Source of the DNA: Adiantum capillus-veneris
Taxonomy: Eukaryota > Streptophyta > Polypodiopsida > Polypodiales > Pteridaceae
Assembly (NCBI GenBank): GCA_014529385.2
Contig: CM043958.1
Location: forward strand, 79,729,025 to 79,789,024
DNA length: 60,000 nt
Direction: 5' to 3'
The stretch's first letter is position 1, and each line of letters starts with the position of its first letter. The position numbers and the translations under genes are program-made. Shown piece by piece: positions 24,245-37,572 of the stretch. The notes beneath the pieces were generated by a model. That model did not search any database. It worked only from the letters and a program-made list of their open reading frames with translations, and had not been told where the DNA came from.

Positions 24245-25724
24245 TCAGTGATACAATCTTGGTGGATCTATTACAATGTCTGGGTATAAAATAAATTGAA
24301 GTAAAATAAAGGCTAGAATGAGCATCAATGTCTGAGGATGTCTGGCAAGAGCCTCCATCAATGTTGTGGTGGCCCTCGTAGGACATGGGTGGCTAGCTCT
24401 CCCAAGTTTAATGGCTTTGTCGGTCAATATACCTCTAGTACAGGTAGACTCTGTAGTCTGCTGTGAAGCTTTCTCATCTAAATTCCATGTCTACTCTCAA
24501 GAAGTAGTTGATCTCCCTCTGGGAATGTCTCCCATTGTCTCATCTCCTCACGAGACTCTCCTTGTGTCTGTGTACCTATAGAAAAAAAACAACCTGAAGA
24601 ATATCTCATCCTGATATCTCATGACTCTAGTGAGTGGTCCAAAGCCCTCTTTGAATAGGCAATGAAAGTGGACTCATATCTCATAGTATATTGAACAATG
24701 ACATATGTGGATGTAACTCTAAGTTTGTCTCTATATGGCACATCTGACAAATCCTAGCCTCTGCGAACATTCCACCCCTCCCCTTGTGGTATTGATTGTG
24801 ACAATTATCATCATAGCTACATGGCGTAGCTTAGAGGACTTCGTGAAGCCCTCATCTCCAAACGCCGCATCAAATTGTTGGATGAAGGCCAAGACTTTGT
24901 CCGTAGCACCAAAGATGCCATCGTAGGTAAGGAAAGAGATGTTCTTTCTTCCCTCTTTGAACTTTTTGAGCTTGGACGACCTCTTCCATGCGGCATAGGA
25001 TTTTCTATGGCCTCTTCTTTTAGGTGGTTCAAGAGCTGCACCATCACTTTCTTCAGAAGAGGAAGAGTATGAGGAGGATGGAGAAGAGGGTGACCTCTTT
25101 CTCGCCTTTTTCTTACCTTGTTCCTCCTTGTTTGCACCATCACTTTCTTCAAAAGAGGAAGAGGATGAAGAAGATGGAGAAGAGGGTGACCACTTTCTCG
25201 CCTTTTTCTTCTCTTGTTTTCTCTTGTCCCTCTTTGAAATATGGCGTAGAGAAGTGTGCGATGGTCTTCTCCATTTAGGGGGTGTTGGAGAGTGTTTTCC
25301 CTCCGTCTTCGTGGAGCCATCTCCACCGAGGTGGCAGGAGACTCACTTCTTTCTCGTTCTTTCGGTGGGGGCTCTACCGTGTTGAAACTTGAGTTCTCCT
25401 TTGAGAAGGAGATGCGTCATCAAGTAGTAGATTTTTGCGCCCTTCATATGGATCCTCTTCTTCTTCCCTTATTAGAGAGAGGCCTCTTTTGGAAGTCTCA
25501 CAAGGAGGCTTCCTAGGTACTCTCTCTTCTTAGTGGGGAGTTTCGAGAATCCCATGAGTACATAGCTGCTGTTGCACTTCATGTTGGAGGGATGGATTGC
25601 CCATGGCTTGTTGAAGCCTAATAACAAGGTAATTAACAAGCATAGGGGCATCATTAGTAGCCTATTCATTAGCAAAATCAAAGTTATCAACATTGATTTA
25701 ACTCTGTTTAAAATTGTCAGCCAT
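24245..25724 (-). pseudogene. Ty3/gypsy gag of the nested element
   Basis: The ATG at 25724 lies about 400 bp downstream of the primer site and begins MADNFKQ. Reading with several stops and frame changes gives LQHEVQQQLCTHGILE, then basic and acidic low-complexity sequence containing two similar blocks (about 25040-25110 and 25140-25210). It then gives a typical gag core at about 24940-24810: DKVLAFIQQFDAAFGDEGF, then SKLRHVAMM. The remainder to about 24245 is decayed. No zinc knuckle was found. Position after the Met primer site and on the same strand as the integrase fragment ties it to the 14.6-28.0 kb element. Confidence 0.65.
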
Positions 25725-26124
25725 TCTAACACATTTTAGGTGTAAAATTTTTAAGTGTACTTTGGCACTTCAAGCCCTAGTTGCTACTCCTCTTACCCCT
25801 TTAAAAAAGCAGTCAAGCTCCTAAACCTGTGGCTCAAATATCATTAATTGCAAGGAATAGAAGAGAGGGTCTTTCACCACCAAAACAGTACCGGATCCTG
25901 TCAAGCTTCTAATAGCTCAATAGTGGTTAAGCCGTAGGCAAGCCCTTTTGAGTCCACTATTAAGACCATAGCTCTTGATGGTGATGCTTTGTTATCTACA
26001 CAAAGCAGGCGCACTGCAAGGCTTAAAAATCCCTATTCTACTTACTCAATTGCAATTAATAATACGAACCATTTATAGTCATCTTGAGGACCTCTCTTCT
26101 TGAGCAAGAAAGGAGAAACCTTGT

Positions 26125-26136
26125 GCTCTGATACCA
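26125..26136 (-). other. primer-binding site (initiator Met tRNA class)
   Basis: GCTCTGATACCA, the complement of TGGTATCAGAGC, lies one base from the LTR edge at 26138. It fixes the minus-strand orientation of the element. Confidence 0.85.
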
Positions 26137-26137
26137 A

Positions 26138-28032
<1,895 letters not shown>

Positions 28033-28155
28033 TGGAAACAAGTTTGGGTAGGGAGCATCCTCATGGAGAGTTTAGGAGATGCAACTACTTGGAGATCATT
28101 CTATTGTTGGATTGGAGCACTCCTCATCACTACACTGGTGTACTTGTATTTTTTA
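28033..28155 (+). repeat. remaining part of the split 155-bp repeat unit
   Basis: TGGAAACAAGTTTGGGTAGGG through CACTACACTGGTGTACTTG matches the body of the units at 14150-14625. It continues the unit interrupted at 14625. Confidence 0.85.
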
Positions 28156-28275
28156 TTGTTTAAACATATCTATCATTGTATCTTATTATCCAAATGTTTA
28201 ATTGGTTTCAATTTTAAAAAAACCTAACATTTTTGTATTGATTGTATGCATGTGTCGATGACTTGTGAACTTATC

Positions 28276-30360
28276 ATGGATGCTAATTCTTTCTCCCAAA
28301 ACACTAATGGAGCTGGTTCTAGTCACCCATTCACTGGTAGTGAAGGATCAAACAACGGAATTTTCCAATAAAGGTGAGCACAAGGCTGGTAGGTGCGAGG
28401 AGGGCATGCTTAGTGGAAATTTTCAGAGAATATTGGATCATTTATAGATTGGTATTGCAAGTTATGTGGCAAAGAAAAATCAAGAGAGGTGCATTTCGTA
28501 TTAGGGAGCACTTTCTTGGGTTAGGGAAAGGAATAAGTAATAGGACAAATGGAGGTAGATGTAATGGCATAGGCTTTGGGAATGCTACTAAATTCTTGAG
28601 AGAGTTATTAGAAGGTGTAGAAAATGCAAAGCAGCCTAAAATACTAACTCCAAGCATGTAGCTTCAAAGCATCATGATAGTACTGCCTCTACACAAGGCA
28701 GACAAAATAGTGGTGCACCCTCCATACTTGTCACTACACACACCCACACCCACACAAAGTTAGTACTCAAGATGGGTCACCTAAATACCAATTTGAAACG
28801 TTGAGGGCTTGTTTAGAGTGAGGCAAATAAGTCTCTATCAAAGATTTTGATCAATTGCTCTTGAAGAGGTGCAATCTACTCTTGCACAAGCTATTTATTT
28901 TATAGGTAGACCTATGTTGATGGAAACACGAGAGCCATGGAAGCATGCGTGGAATAAGATCGGTGAGTATGGTGCTAGTTTTTTCCCTCCATAATATCAT
29001 CAGATGCGCACAATATTCATGGATAAATTCTTCATAGACACCAAAGTTGATAGGTTGATCTTGGAATCAATTGATCAAACAGGATGCACTATAGTTAGTG
29101 ATGGATGGTCAAATGTTTAGCGTAGGCCATTAATAATGTGATGCTATTGAGTTCTTGAGGGGAATGCTTCATTAAAGCAGTGTACAATTGGGTGAGATTA
29201 AGTCAGGGAGCTATATAGTTAATATAATAATAGAGACAAATCATCAAATAGGCACCCCCAACGTAGTACATGTGATAATGGAAAATGCAAAAAATTGTAG
29301 AGTAGCTAGTAGAATCTTGGAGGAGCACATCCCTAACTTGCATACGTTTGGTTTCAATGCGCACAGATTGAAACTTGTGTTGCAAGATTGGCATAAAAAA
29401 GATGACACTGATTGGTTCAAAAGAATTATAGACAATTTAGGAAGGTGTTGAACCTCATTATGAAGAGACAATGTATTTTATACATGTGGCAACGTATGTA
29501 CACAATGTTGAAGCTACCGTGCGAAACAAGGATTTGCACAAACATCTGCACTGTGGAAAGTATGTTGCAAAACAAAAATGTTGTTTTAGAGACATTTGTG
29601 TGTGCTTCTTTCTATGAGTTGGAAGCTGAGAAATCGAAAAGATTCAAAAAAAATATTAGGTCTTTGAAAGTCCTTATTGATGAAAAACACTTTTGTTCTA
29701 ACATTGGTGATACATAGTCGGTAATGAGGTCTGTGATGATATCCTTGCAACAGTTTGACCTTAAGTTACCCAATCTGGTGAGGGTGCACATGGGTTGGTA
29801 CAATGTCAAGAGAGTTTGATCTCTCCTATGGAACATACAAATTATTTGATTAAGCCTTAGAAAGAACTGTTCAATAAAGAAAAAAGGGATATCTTAAATA
29901 AGTATGTGCATGCTCGATGGGTTAGTGCACATAGTCCATTGCACAACATTGCTTTCTTGCTTGATCCAGAGTATTAAAACATGGATTGTGATGAATTGGA
30001 TGAAGAGGTGATTGAAGACTTTCATGATGTGGTTAGTAATTTCTAAAGTAATGCAGATGATCAAACTCAAGCCGTCTCTGATTGGATAAAGTATAGGTTA
30101 AAGGATGGCCTTTTTAGTTTTGAGTTTGTTTAAAACCTTGCATTGGAATAGATAGCATGGAGGTGGTGGCTCATGAACGATGCTCCAATACCTATGTTAT
30201 AGAAATTGGTTGCTAGAGTGCTTGCACATTGTGCTGCCAATTCTAGCTCTGAGCAAAATTGAATTACCTACAACTATGTGCACTTGACTATTCATAATCG
30301 CCTTCTAAGAAATCATGCCAAAAAATTCGTATATTTTTATTACAATCATAGGATCCTTGT
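28276..30360 (+). pseudogene. hAT transposase, degraded
   Basis: hAT transposases are nuclear cut-and-paste enzymes with a BED finger, an RNase H-like core and a C-terminal dimerisation region. Here an ATG at 28276 begins MDANSFSQ. A BED-type C-X2-C finger (YCKLCGKEKSRGAF) is near 28450-28500. The DUF659-like core is at about 29020-29140 (GCTIVSDGWSNV, with the catalytic Asp in SDGW). AKNCRVASRILEEHIP follows near 29290. The hAT dimerisation signature is at about 30205-30350 (ANSSSEQN, then HNRLLRNHAKKFVYFYYN). More than a dozen stops and frame changes are present. Terminal inverted repeats and an 8-bp duplication were not located. Confidence 0.82.
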
Positions 30361-31601
30361 CAAAATTCAAAAAATGGCATTTTTTGGGTAAAAAATGAGC
30401 TGAAAAATGGCCAAAAAATTGACACATCAGCTGAAAATGCCATGGGTAAGAGGGAGAGGGCTGATTTTTACAGAAAAAACCTGCAATTTTTCTCTACTGT
30501 TCAATAGCTTCCATGGTTGCCCATTCTATATGTGTTGCAGTCCCGCCTCTTCACAATCTTGTATCTAAGCTTGTGAGGGAGTGAATTAGGGTTTCCCCTA
30601 ATCAAAATGGTGTTTGGGCTTCACTTTAGAAGCTCATAAATCTCTGCAAAATCAGAAAATGATCGCCAAGAAGGTGGAAGCTCGAGCATTCCTTTCGACT
30701 GTTTGATGTTACGACTATGTAATTGGGGGCAAGGCTACATGATACCAAGAAAGAGGTTTGGGTTTTGATTGAGAATTGTGCTTGTCTGAGCATCGAGGTT
30801 TCATGGCTGAAACATTAGTTTTTTTCAATGGTCTTTTAAAGTGAAATTGAATGTGATTTGGTGATCCTCTCATCATAATCTCGACTACAAAAACAAGCAG
30901 ACTCCAAGTACGATAGGAAGAGGGTTTGTGGCTTTGCTGTCACGAACGCTCTTAGATTTTTTGTCACCCTTAGAAAGAGGGTTGGTGAATCTCCACAAAC
31001 GCTTTTTCACAAAGTGTTTGTGACTCTCATCACGAACTCTCACAGCCAGAGGTTTTGCACCTTCCCAGCTAGATCGCACACATTCCGACAACACTTATGA
31101 AGTCTAACCTTATAGAATTCAGATTTTGATGTGCAGGGTCCTTTCTAATGCCCTCTTTAGTGCTCAAAGATCCTCAACCATGCAAAACATCTTTATGAGC
31201 CTTGTTTTACACTATTTCGACCAAGAATCACTCTCTTTTACAAATTTCAATTCAACCAATAACTCAAGCAAATTTCCATTGATGGACAACTCTAGATCAA
31301 AATCAATTCACCTAGCTATAGCTACTCCTAAGCATAGAAAACTGGATTTCGCAATTGTGAGTAGATAAGCATTTAACTGACAGAAACAAACTAGCCAATG
31401 CTTTACCACTTCCCCAACCACTCAAGCTCCCAAACTAACACATTTCTAAACTAAAACCATCAACACAGGTGACCAAGGCAAGACACACGCTTCCTAGCAC
31501 CTCTCTATAGGTCCTTACCAAACTAATATAGAAGGAATTCTCTGGTAAATGAGAGGAACTCTCGCCTATAGGATTAGTCTAAGGTCACCTACCTAAGGCT
31601 T
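30361..31601. other. probable leader and decayed sequence of a minus-strand gypsy element
   Basis: No coding region recognised. The part next to 31600 should be the leader downstream of the minus-strand primer site. It looks non-coding, like the long leader of the gypsy element at 18.9-20.8 kb. No gag was found before the hAT remnant. Confidence 0.35.
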
Positions 31602-32468
31602 CGATCCTCGACAGCGGCGCCAATGTTGGCGGGTATGCCGCGAGCGGATGCTAGCATAGCGAGAACAAAACCAACAACTCTATGTCGGCCAAGGATGAAG
31701 CTTAACCCGTAGGCACATGGAAACAAGAAGAGGGTTATGAACCTACTTGTTGACCTAGTAAGACAATCACTAATAAGGAAATTGTGTCAAAGATTGCACT
31801 AGTGAAGACAATATTAACTACAGTGCTAATTCTCACCGAATCTAGATCAAACGCACTCGAAACATTATGAAACTCATAAGGTACACTCGCCTTGCCTTGA
31901 GATCAATATCCTATAGACTGTGACTAGATAACCCACCTCCAATTACCCCTTGCAATAATCGCGTATAAAGATAGACAACAAAATAAAAGTTACCATTTTT
32001 CATGGCGTATGGTCCTAGCATGTAGTCCTACTCACCGTGAACCCATAGGTACAAAGAAGTCACCAGACGGACACCCGGTTTGCAAGAAAACTCACCCGAA
32101 AGCTTGTAGATGCTCTCTTTGCATTGTTGTCGAAATCATACATTGTTGGCGTCGGAGGGAAGCCCTTGCAGTTGCTAATGCGGTGGTAGTATTGCATCAA
32201 CAATGGGTCTTCTGTAGCGCGTGTTACAAAGAGATCAAGTCACGCACACTCTCTATCTCTCTCAGACTCCATGCACAGAGATAAAACCAATTTGATTAAT
32301 TCCAAAAAGTTGGGTTCAGGTTACAAAAGGTGAATTATATACATTCCTCCATAGAGGCTCGTTCCCACAAGGTCTATTTAAAGCTCAGATATTACAAAGG
32401 TACCATTTCACTTCAAAAAATGGGAGTACCATGTATTGGGAAACCTCTTCTGTATCCTACCGTCAACA
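31602..32468 (-). mobile_element. gypsy 5' LTR with primer site, otherwise truncated
   Basis: The LTR spans 31624-32468 (845 bp), with inverted ends TGTTGGCGG...CCGTCAACA. Its left edge is followed by the complement of TTGGCGCCGCTGTCGAGGA, a TGGCGCC-class primer site, at 31602-31623. It is therefore a minus-strand 5' LTR whose body would lie to the left. The sequence to the right lacks a polypurine tract, so it does not look like the 3' LTR of the material at 32.5-35.8 kb. A candidate target duplication is the TCTAT to its right; the partner end is missing. Confidence 0.72.
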
Positions 32469-35400
32469 TCTATCATGCTTGCATTGAGTGATTTGGAGGA
32501 TCCTTTGGATGTTCTTTGCAATCATATTGCACTTTGCTTCTTTATCCAGTAGAGAATTACATCTGACACTTGCTCCTTTTGTACTGCTGAGAACTATAGC
32601 TATTCTCATTGTTGGCTCTATTGAAGATCTTTGTCTAGCTTTTGCTATGGTCTCATCTTGGTCAAATTGTGTCTCTATGGAGAGTGGCTTGAGACTCTGT
32701 TTTCCAATTTGACTTGCATCAACTGATTTAGCTGGCAATGAGTGATTGATCTTTGGACTTCCTATTGTTTCTTGGTTGTCTATAGCCTTGTTCTTCTACA
32801 TTCTGGCTTTGATGGCGTTCTCTACTCAATAGCTTTCGTGGTTTCTCTTTGCTCTGTTTGATATGCACTTTCTATTACGTGATTTGCTTTAAGCTCTTCT
32901 AAAGTTTTGATTGATGGAGATGAATTGTCTTCAACAAGATTTGCTTTGATATCAGTCTCCATTTGAACTGTGCTTGAGGACTTTGTGCTGTCGTCCACCG
33001 CCGCAGGTGACCAGTCTTGGTCTTCATTCTTGGTTGTCTCTGATGACTCCGTTATGTTTGAATTCTGTATCTCTGACATCTTCTGAGCCATTGGCATTGC
33101 CATTATGATGTTGTCTGGCATATCCCTTGCTGTGATCACGTGGAATTGAGCTATGATAATCTATGAACTTACTTCAATGGTGGTGGAGATGATTCCCTAG
33201 CATTCTGCTCGTTTGTCTCCTGATATGTTCACAAATTTAGGAGCATCTTTCAGCTGTGGTTGGCCACATTTTTTTCAAGTGCAAAAAGACATGAGGTTCT
33301 AGTCTATATGAAAATCTAGCTTTTCTTTGTGTTCACCAATAATGCTGCACTCAATCGTCTGAAGATTTCCTTCTATATTGACTGCCTTTGCTATGGAAGT
33401 GTCCTTTTGTTGAGCTTTATCTGCATTTTCTTTGCTTTGACCACCACTGCTTCCGTTGATGTCGACTTGTATGACTGTGATACTGCACTTTTTGTCTGCA
33501 ACAACTGATGAGCATTGTCCACCTGCATCTGAGTAACCCTTGATCTTAGAAGATCCATTGTATTTTCTGGCAGAATCTGTCTCTTCGGAGGAGATTTTGG
33601 TGGTGACCTTTGTGTAGCTTTATGGACTTTAGCTCCCATTGACTTTGACTTTTTTGTCACCTGTTTTGGCAACTTGAGACTTTGCATCATCTTCAGATAG
33701 TCTTTGACTTTAGTCGCACCATTCCTATGGGTTTGTACAAGGGCATGATCTTGCTAATAGTCGTTACCATGTGCATCTTGATATGCATATGTGAGCTTGA
33801 TCACATGTAACTGTTTGAGCACTATTAAATTTGTCGTCTTTTGACTCTGACTTGTGGAGATCAATTGAAACTATTGACCCTGATGATCTTCATATAAGCA
33901 ATTATCTGTAGATGTGGATTCTGGGTCAATTGGAAACTTCCAACAACCATATGATCTTTCAATGGTTTTTGCTTTGAAGGGGTCTGTTGGCTAGAAGCTC
34001 TAGGGCTTCTAACTGGTCTAGCATTTCGTGGTACATAAGCTGAGCTTGATGGATTTACAACTCCCCCCTTCCTAGGGTGATCATTATAGCCTGCTTCATT
34101 GTAAGAGTTCAAAATTGTTTGGCTTTGATTTAGTCTCACCTTTTGGGATTGTGAAGGTTAACTTTGGGTAGCACTGTTGACATTTGGTATCTATAAACCT
34201 TTTGCATAGTTTCCTATGTATCTCTGTGAAACACGACAAATTATTCCCCAAGTCAAGCTATAGATAGCATTATCTTTGCCCTGATATTGTCTATCCCATG
34301 GATCTCCTTTGATATGAACTTCTGTGGTTTCAGGACCCAAGGCATCACATATGCTAGAATCTTGTCTATATCTACGACTGTTTTGGTCAAAGTATATGCT
34401 CGTTTGGTCACAACATGGAAGCTTTATTTTTGATGGAGGAGATTTTGGCTCTGAATAGATTTCTAGGTTCACTTGGGTAATATCCTTCAGCTCTAGAGAG
34501 GATCGGCTATAATAGATTCTTTCTTTTGAAATGAACCATCCTTTCTGATCTATCATTGAACGTACTTCTATGAGCTGGTATGTGGGCCATTCAAACACTA
34601 GTTGATTCTTTTTGTACAATTGCCCTTTTTGGTCCACATAGTGTGCATATGAATTATGAGTACCATACAATGCTAACAACATTTTGTTTGATGTGTCCGT
34701 TAGACTTGTGAATGATTGCACAATTGTGACAGTGAATGCAAAATCATTTGAAAACCTAACAATCTTTTCAACATTCGGTGGTATCTGGACACCTTGACCA
34801 AATTCATGCAGGAATTTGTTGATCAAAGAATCAATTTTAAGCTTTTCAAGTTTTTGTGCATCTTTATGCTGATTTTGAATTTGTAGTGCTTTTACTGGTG
34901 CTTCTAACGGTAATGCAGAATCATATGATTGCATTAGAAGTGACAAGTTAGATGCACTTACATCGATATTCGCATTTCCAATTTTCTCTGTGCCTTGCTT
35001 AGCAGTTGATGTATCCCTGTTGGATAAATTTCTTGGACAATCTTCAAAAAAATGTCCACCTTTTCATCCACAATCTGAGCAATACACAATGATTGGTGGT
35101 ATTTCAATTGGCTCTATCATGTCAAGCTTTAGTTGAGAAGTTTCAGCTTCTATGCTGGCCAAGTGGTCGGCATCTTCTTTCAAAACACTAAGCATCAAGC
35201 TCTAGATTGCTCCATCTTGACCTTTGTACCGTCTTTGGCCTATTTCTCCAATTAGATTGGCTTCTGTTGGTTGATCTGTTGGATCTTCCATTTTTGGCTC
35301 TCGACAATAGATCTGACCACTGTAATCTATGTACAATGACCCTGATTGCATATGCACCAACTGTATGCTTTGCTGGCTTGTGCAAATTTTTGGATAATCA

Positions 35401-35780
35401 CTTGGGTTGAATTTCTGAACTTCTATCTGCACTTCATCTTTGAGCTTGCAATACCTGGCTGCACTAAAGTCTGTGAACATTTGGGAGTTCTTTGAATTTG
35501 GCTTTACTCTGACCAATAGGATCTTGGCTCCTGTGTTGCTTTTGCTACTCATCAAGTATCTATCAACTTTTGAATTTGCATACAAAACCTTATTTCCATT
35601 GTAGCCATTTAGTTGTAAAATCAGCTCTGTCTCGCAGTTGTGCATGTGTTGCCACTACTACTAGCTTCCTTTGATGTACTTGAACTCTCGGCTCGATTTG
35701 AGTCCATGTCGACTCCTAGCAGATTTTGGTATTGATTAGCAGAATTTTTGCTGCTTATACTAGCCAAATCTGCAATCACA
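32469..35780 (-). pseudogene. retroelement-like ORF with CCHC knuckle and a duplicated unknown domain
   Basis: A series of minus-strand open frames (35645-35202, 34946-34191, 34139-33861, 33690-33391, 33139-32822, 32738-32469) looks like one decayed protein. At 35093-35044 a CCHC-like knuckle reads CSDCG-stop-KGGHFFEDC. Two segments, about 35640-35190 and about 34760-34230, end in similar signatures: RRYKGQDGAI-stop-SL and RQYQGKDNAIYSLTWG. This suggests an internal domain duplication. The C-terminal third is basic, Lys/Gln/Ser-rich. I do not recognise the domain. It is probably a gag-like or accessory ORF of the retroelement split by the CACTA insertion at 35784. Stops and frame changes indicate inactivity. 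Confidence 0.45.
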
Positions 35781-35783
35781 TGT

Positions 35784-35915
35784 CACTACAAAAGGCTCTT
35801 CATATTAGCGACGCTCACACAGCGACGCTCAAATTTTTTTTTCCCGGCGTCGCTATGAGCGTCGCAAATTTATTTGTAAATTTGCGACGCTTATAGCGAC
35901 GCTCATAGCGACGCC
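35784..35915 (+). repeat. left terminal and subterminal repeats of the CACTA element
   Basis: The terminal CACTACAAAAGG is followed by repeated AGCGACGC. At 35846-35915 an inverted repeat (GGCGTCGCTATGAGCGTCGC against its complement) encloses an AT-rich loop, AAATTTATTTGTAAATTT. Confidence 0.9.
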
Positions 35916-36012
35916 AGCTGGGGTAAAAAAAATAACCGAGCGCGCCCAAAAACTCAGATCTCAGATCTGAGTTTTTCGGCGCCCTCAAGCAAAGAGCAGG
36001 TAACGCTCTCCC

Positions 36013-36047
36013 TCACTCTCTCTCTCTCTCTCTCTCTCTTTTCTTCT

Positions 36048-36107
<60 letters not shown>

Positions 36108-36223
36108 AGAGGAAGGAGAGCCAGGTATGCTCCTTCCCTCTCCTCATTCTCATGTTCCCTTCCCCTCTTTCTCTCTCCCTCTCTCTCTCTCTCTCACACA
36201 CACATACACACACACATAGTGTT

Positions 36224-36275
<52 letters not shown>

Positions 36276-36510
36276 AACAAAAACAAAAACGCACACACAT
36301 ACATAAACAAAGAATGCACACACACATTGAGAGAGAAAAAGAGAGAGAGAGCATGCATAAACAAAAAACGCACGCATTGAGAGAGGAAAAGAGAGAGAGA
36401 GAACATGCATAAACAAAAAACGCACACATTGAGAGAGGAAAAGAGAAAGAAAACATGCATACGATCCAAAAAAACGCACACACATTGAGAGAGAAAGAAA
36501 GAGAAACTAA
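36013..36510. repeat. microsatellites and a 55-60 bp tandem repeat
   Basis: (CT)n at 36013-36038, (CA)n at 36049-36103 and (GA)n at 36225-36271. At 36310-36510 about four units of roughly 55-60 bp contain ATGCATAAACAAAAAACGC and ATTGAGAGAGGAAAAGAG. Open frames on both strands here are repeat artefacts. Confidence 0.85.
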
Positions 36511-36764
36511 GGGAGCGTCGTAGGAAACTAATTAAAATTAAAAGACCTAAAGATCTAGCCGACGAGGAGTTGAACTGAAGACCTATTATTCAAGAGGGAA
36601 ATGGCATAATCAATCTATCATACTTGGCATGGGTGATAGAAAGGTTATACCATTTATCTCTTTTTATTGGCACACACATCCACACACGCGCACACACACA
36701 GGAAGAAGAGAGTTATAACGTCGTAGGAAACTATCTTAAAAGACGTTAAAGATTAGGTTATATG

Positions 36765-37146
36765 TAGACTTACATTAAATTAGATTTAGGTTTATTTTTA
36801 ACTAGATTTACGTTTATTTAAGCTAGATTTAGATTTACGTTATATTAGATTAGATGCGGGTCTCCATAGACTGCGATGCCTGCATGAAGCGGGTGAAGAA
36901 AGCCCTCAATGGAATATAGGGTATTGCTGCCTTCACTCATGGTGGGCTCCGTCGATCCAAAAGTACTGGTGAAATGTCTTCAGAAGATAGGGAAGAAGGT
37001 GGATCTTCAGGGCGACAAGAGTCACTACATCCCCGACACAATGACCATCTAAACAACCTCTAGTCATTAGACTTACGTTAAATTAGATTTAGCTTTATTT
37101 TTAGTTAGATTTACGTTTATTTAGATTTACGCTTATTTACGTTAGA
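36765..37146 (+). repeat. direct repeats bracketing the captured HMA fragment
   Basis: A segment of about 78 bp starting TAGACTTACATTAAATTAGA at 36765 recurs as TAGACTTACGTTAAATTAGA at 37068, 303 bp downstream. The captured gene piece lies between the two copies. Confidence 0.75.
36854..37052 (+). pseudogene. captured HMA (heavy-metal-associated) domain fragment
   Basis: HMA domains bind metal ions through M/D-x-C-x-x-C and occur in plant metallochaperones and HIPP proteins. Here MRVSIDCDACMKRVKKALNGI keeps the Cys-x-x-Cys loop (DCDAC) and the following helix, then hits a stop. In the next frame the second half of the fold continues: MVGSVDPKVLVKCLQKIGKK, then VDLQGDK. This matches the family (S-V-D-P-K-x-V-x-K-x-L-Q-K-x-G-K-K). 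About 15 residues between are lost or shifted, so it is not functional as an HMA protein. It lies in the 5' non-coding part of the CACTA element, between direct repeats. Transduplication of a host gene is the likely origin. Confidence 0.75.
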
Positions 37147-37436
37147 TCGAGTCCACGCAAGAATTACTTACGGTTTAGGGTTTAGAGTTAGACGAACAGT
37201 GAAAAGATCTACTGTGAAAAGATGTTAAGATGAAGTGAAGTGCTACAGCTAGAGAAGAGGCAAAGGGATTTTGTCCACTACATGCAGTATCATGTAGACG
37301 TGGGTGTGTAGATTTCTTGTACCCACAAATATAGGTATTGACCAATAAAGACGAGATTATAACCCGGTGGTTCTGATCTCCGTGCACCTCTAGACCGAGG
37401 TGTGCGGGGATTGGACATGACTAGAGAATGTGAGGT

Positions 37437-37437
<1 letters not shown>

Positions 37438-37507
<70 letters not shown>
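37438..37507. repeat. (GA)n microsatellite upstream of TNP2
   Basis: About 35 GA units ending 65 bp before the TNP2 ATG, probably in the leader or promoter. Confidence 0.95.
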
Positions 37508-37510
<3 letters not shown>

Positions 37511-37572
37511 GACGAAGAATGCCAATAGAATATTAAATTTGTTGTCCAGGTTATAAGTTTTTTATTCTCATT

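Noticed and set aside
31624-32468. 3' LTR of the material at 32.5-35.8 kb
   Set aside because: A primer-binding site lies on its left edge and no polypurine tract on its right, which fits a 5' LTR on the minus strand.
36013-36485. Long overlapping ORFs on both strands (up to 156 codons) in the CT/GA/CA region
   Set aside because: They are open only because dinucleotide repeats lack stop codons; the residues are Ser-Leu, Glu-Arg or Cys-Val runs.
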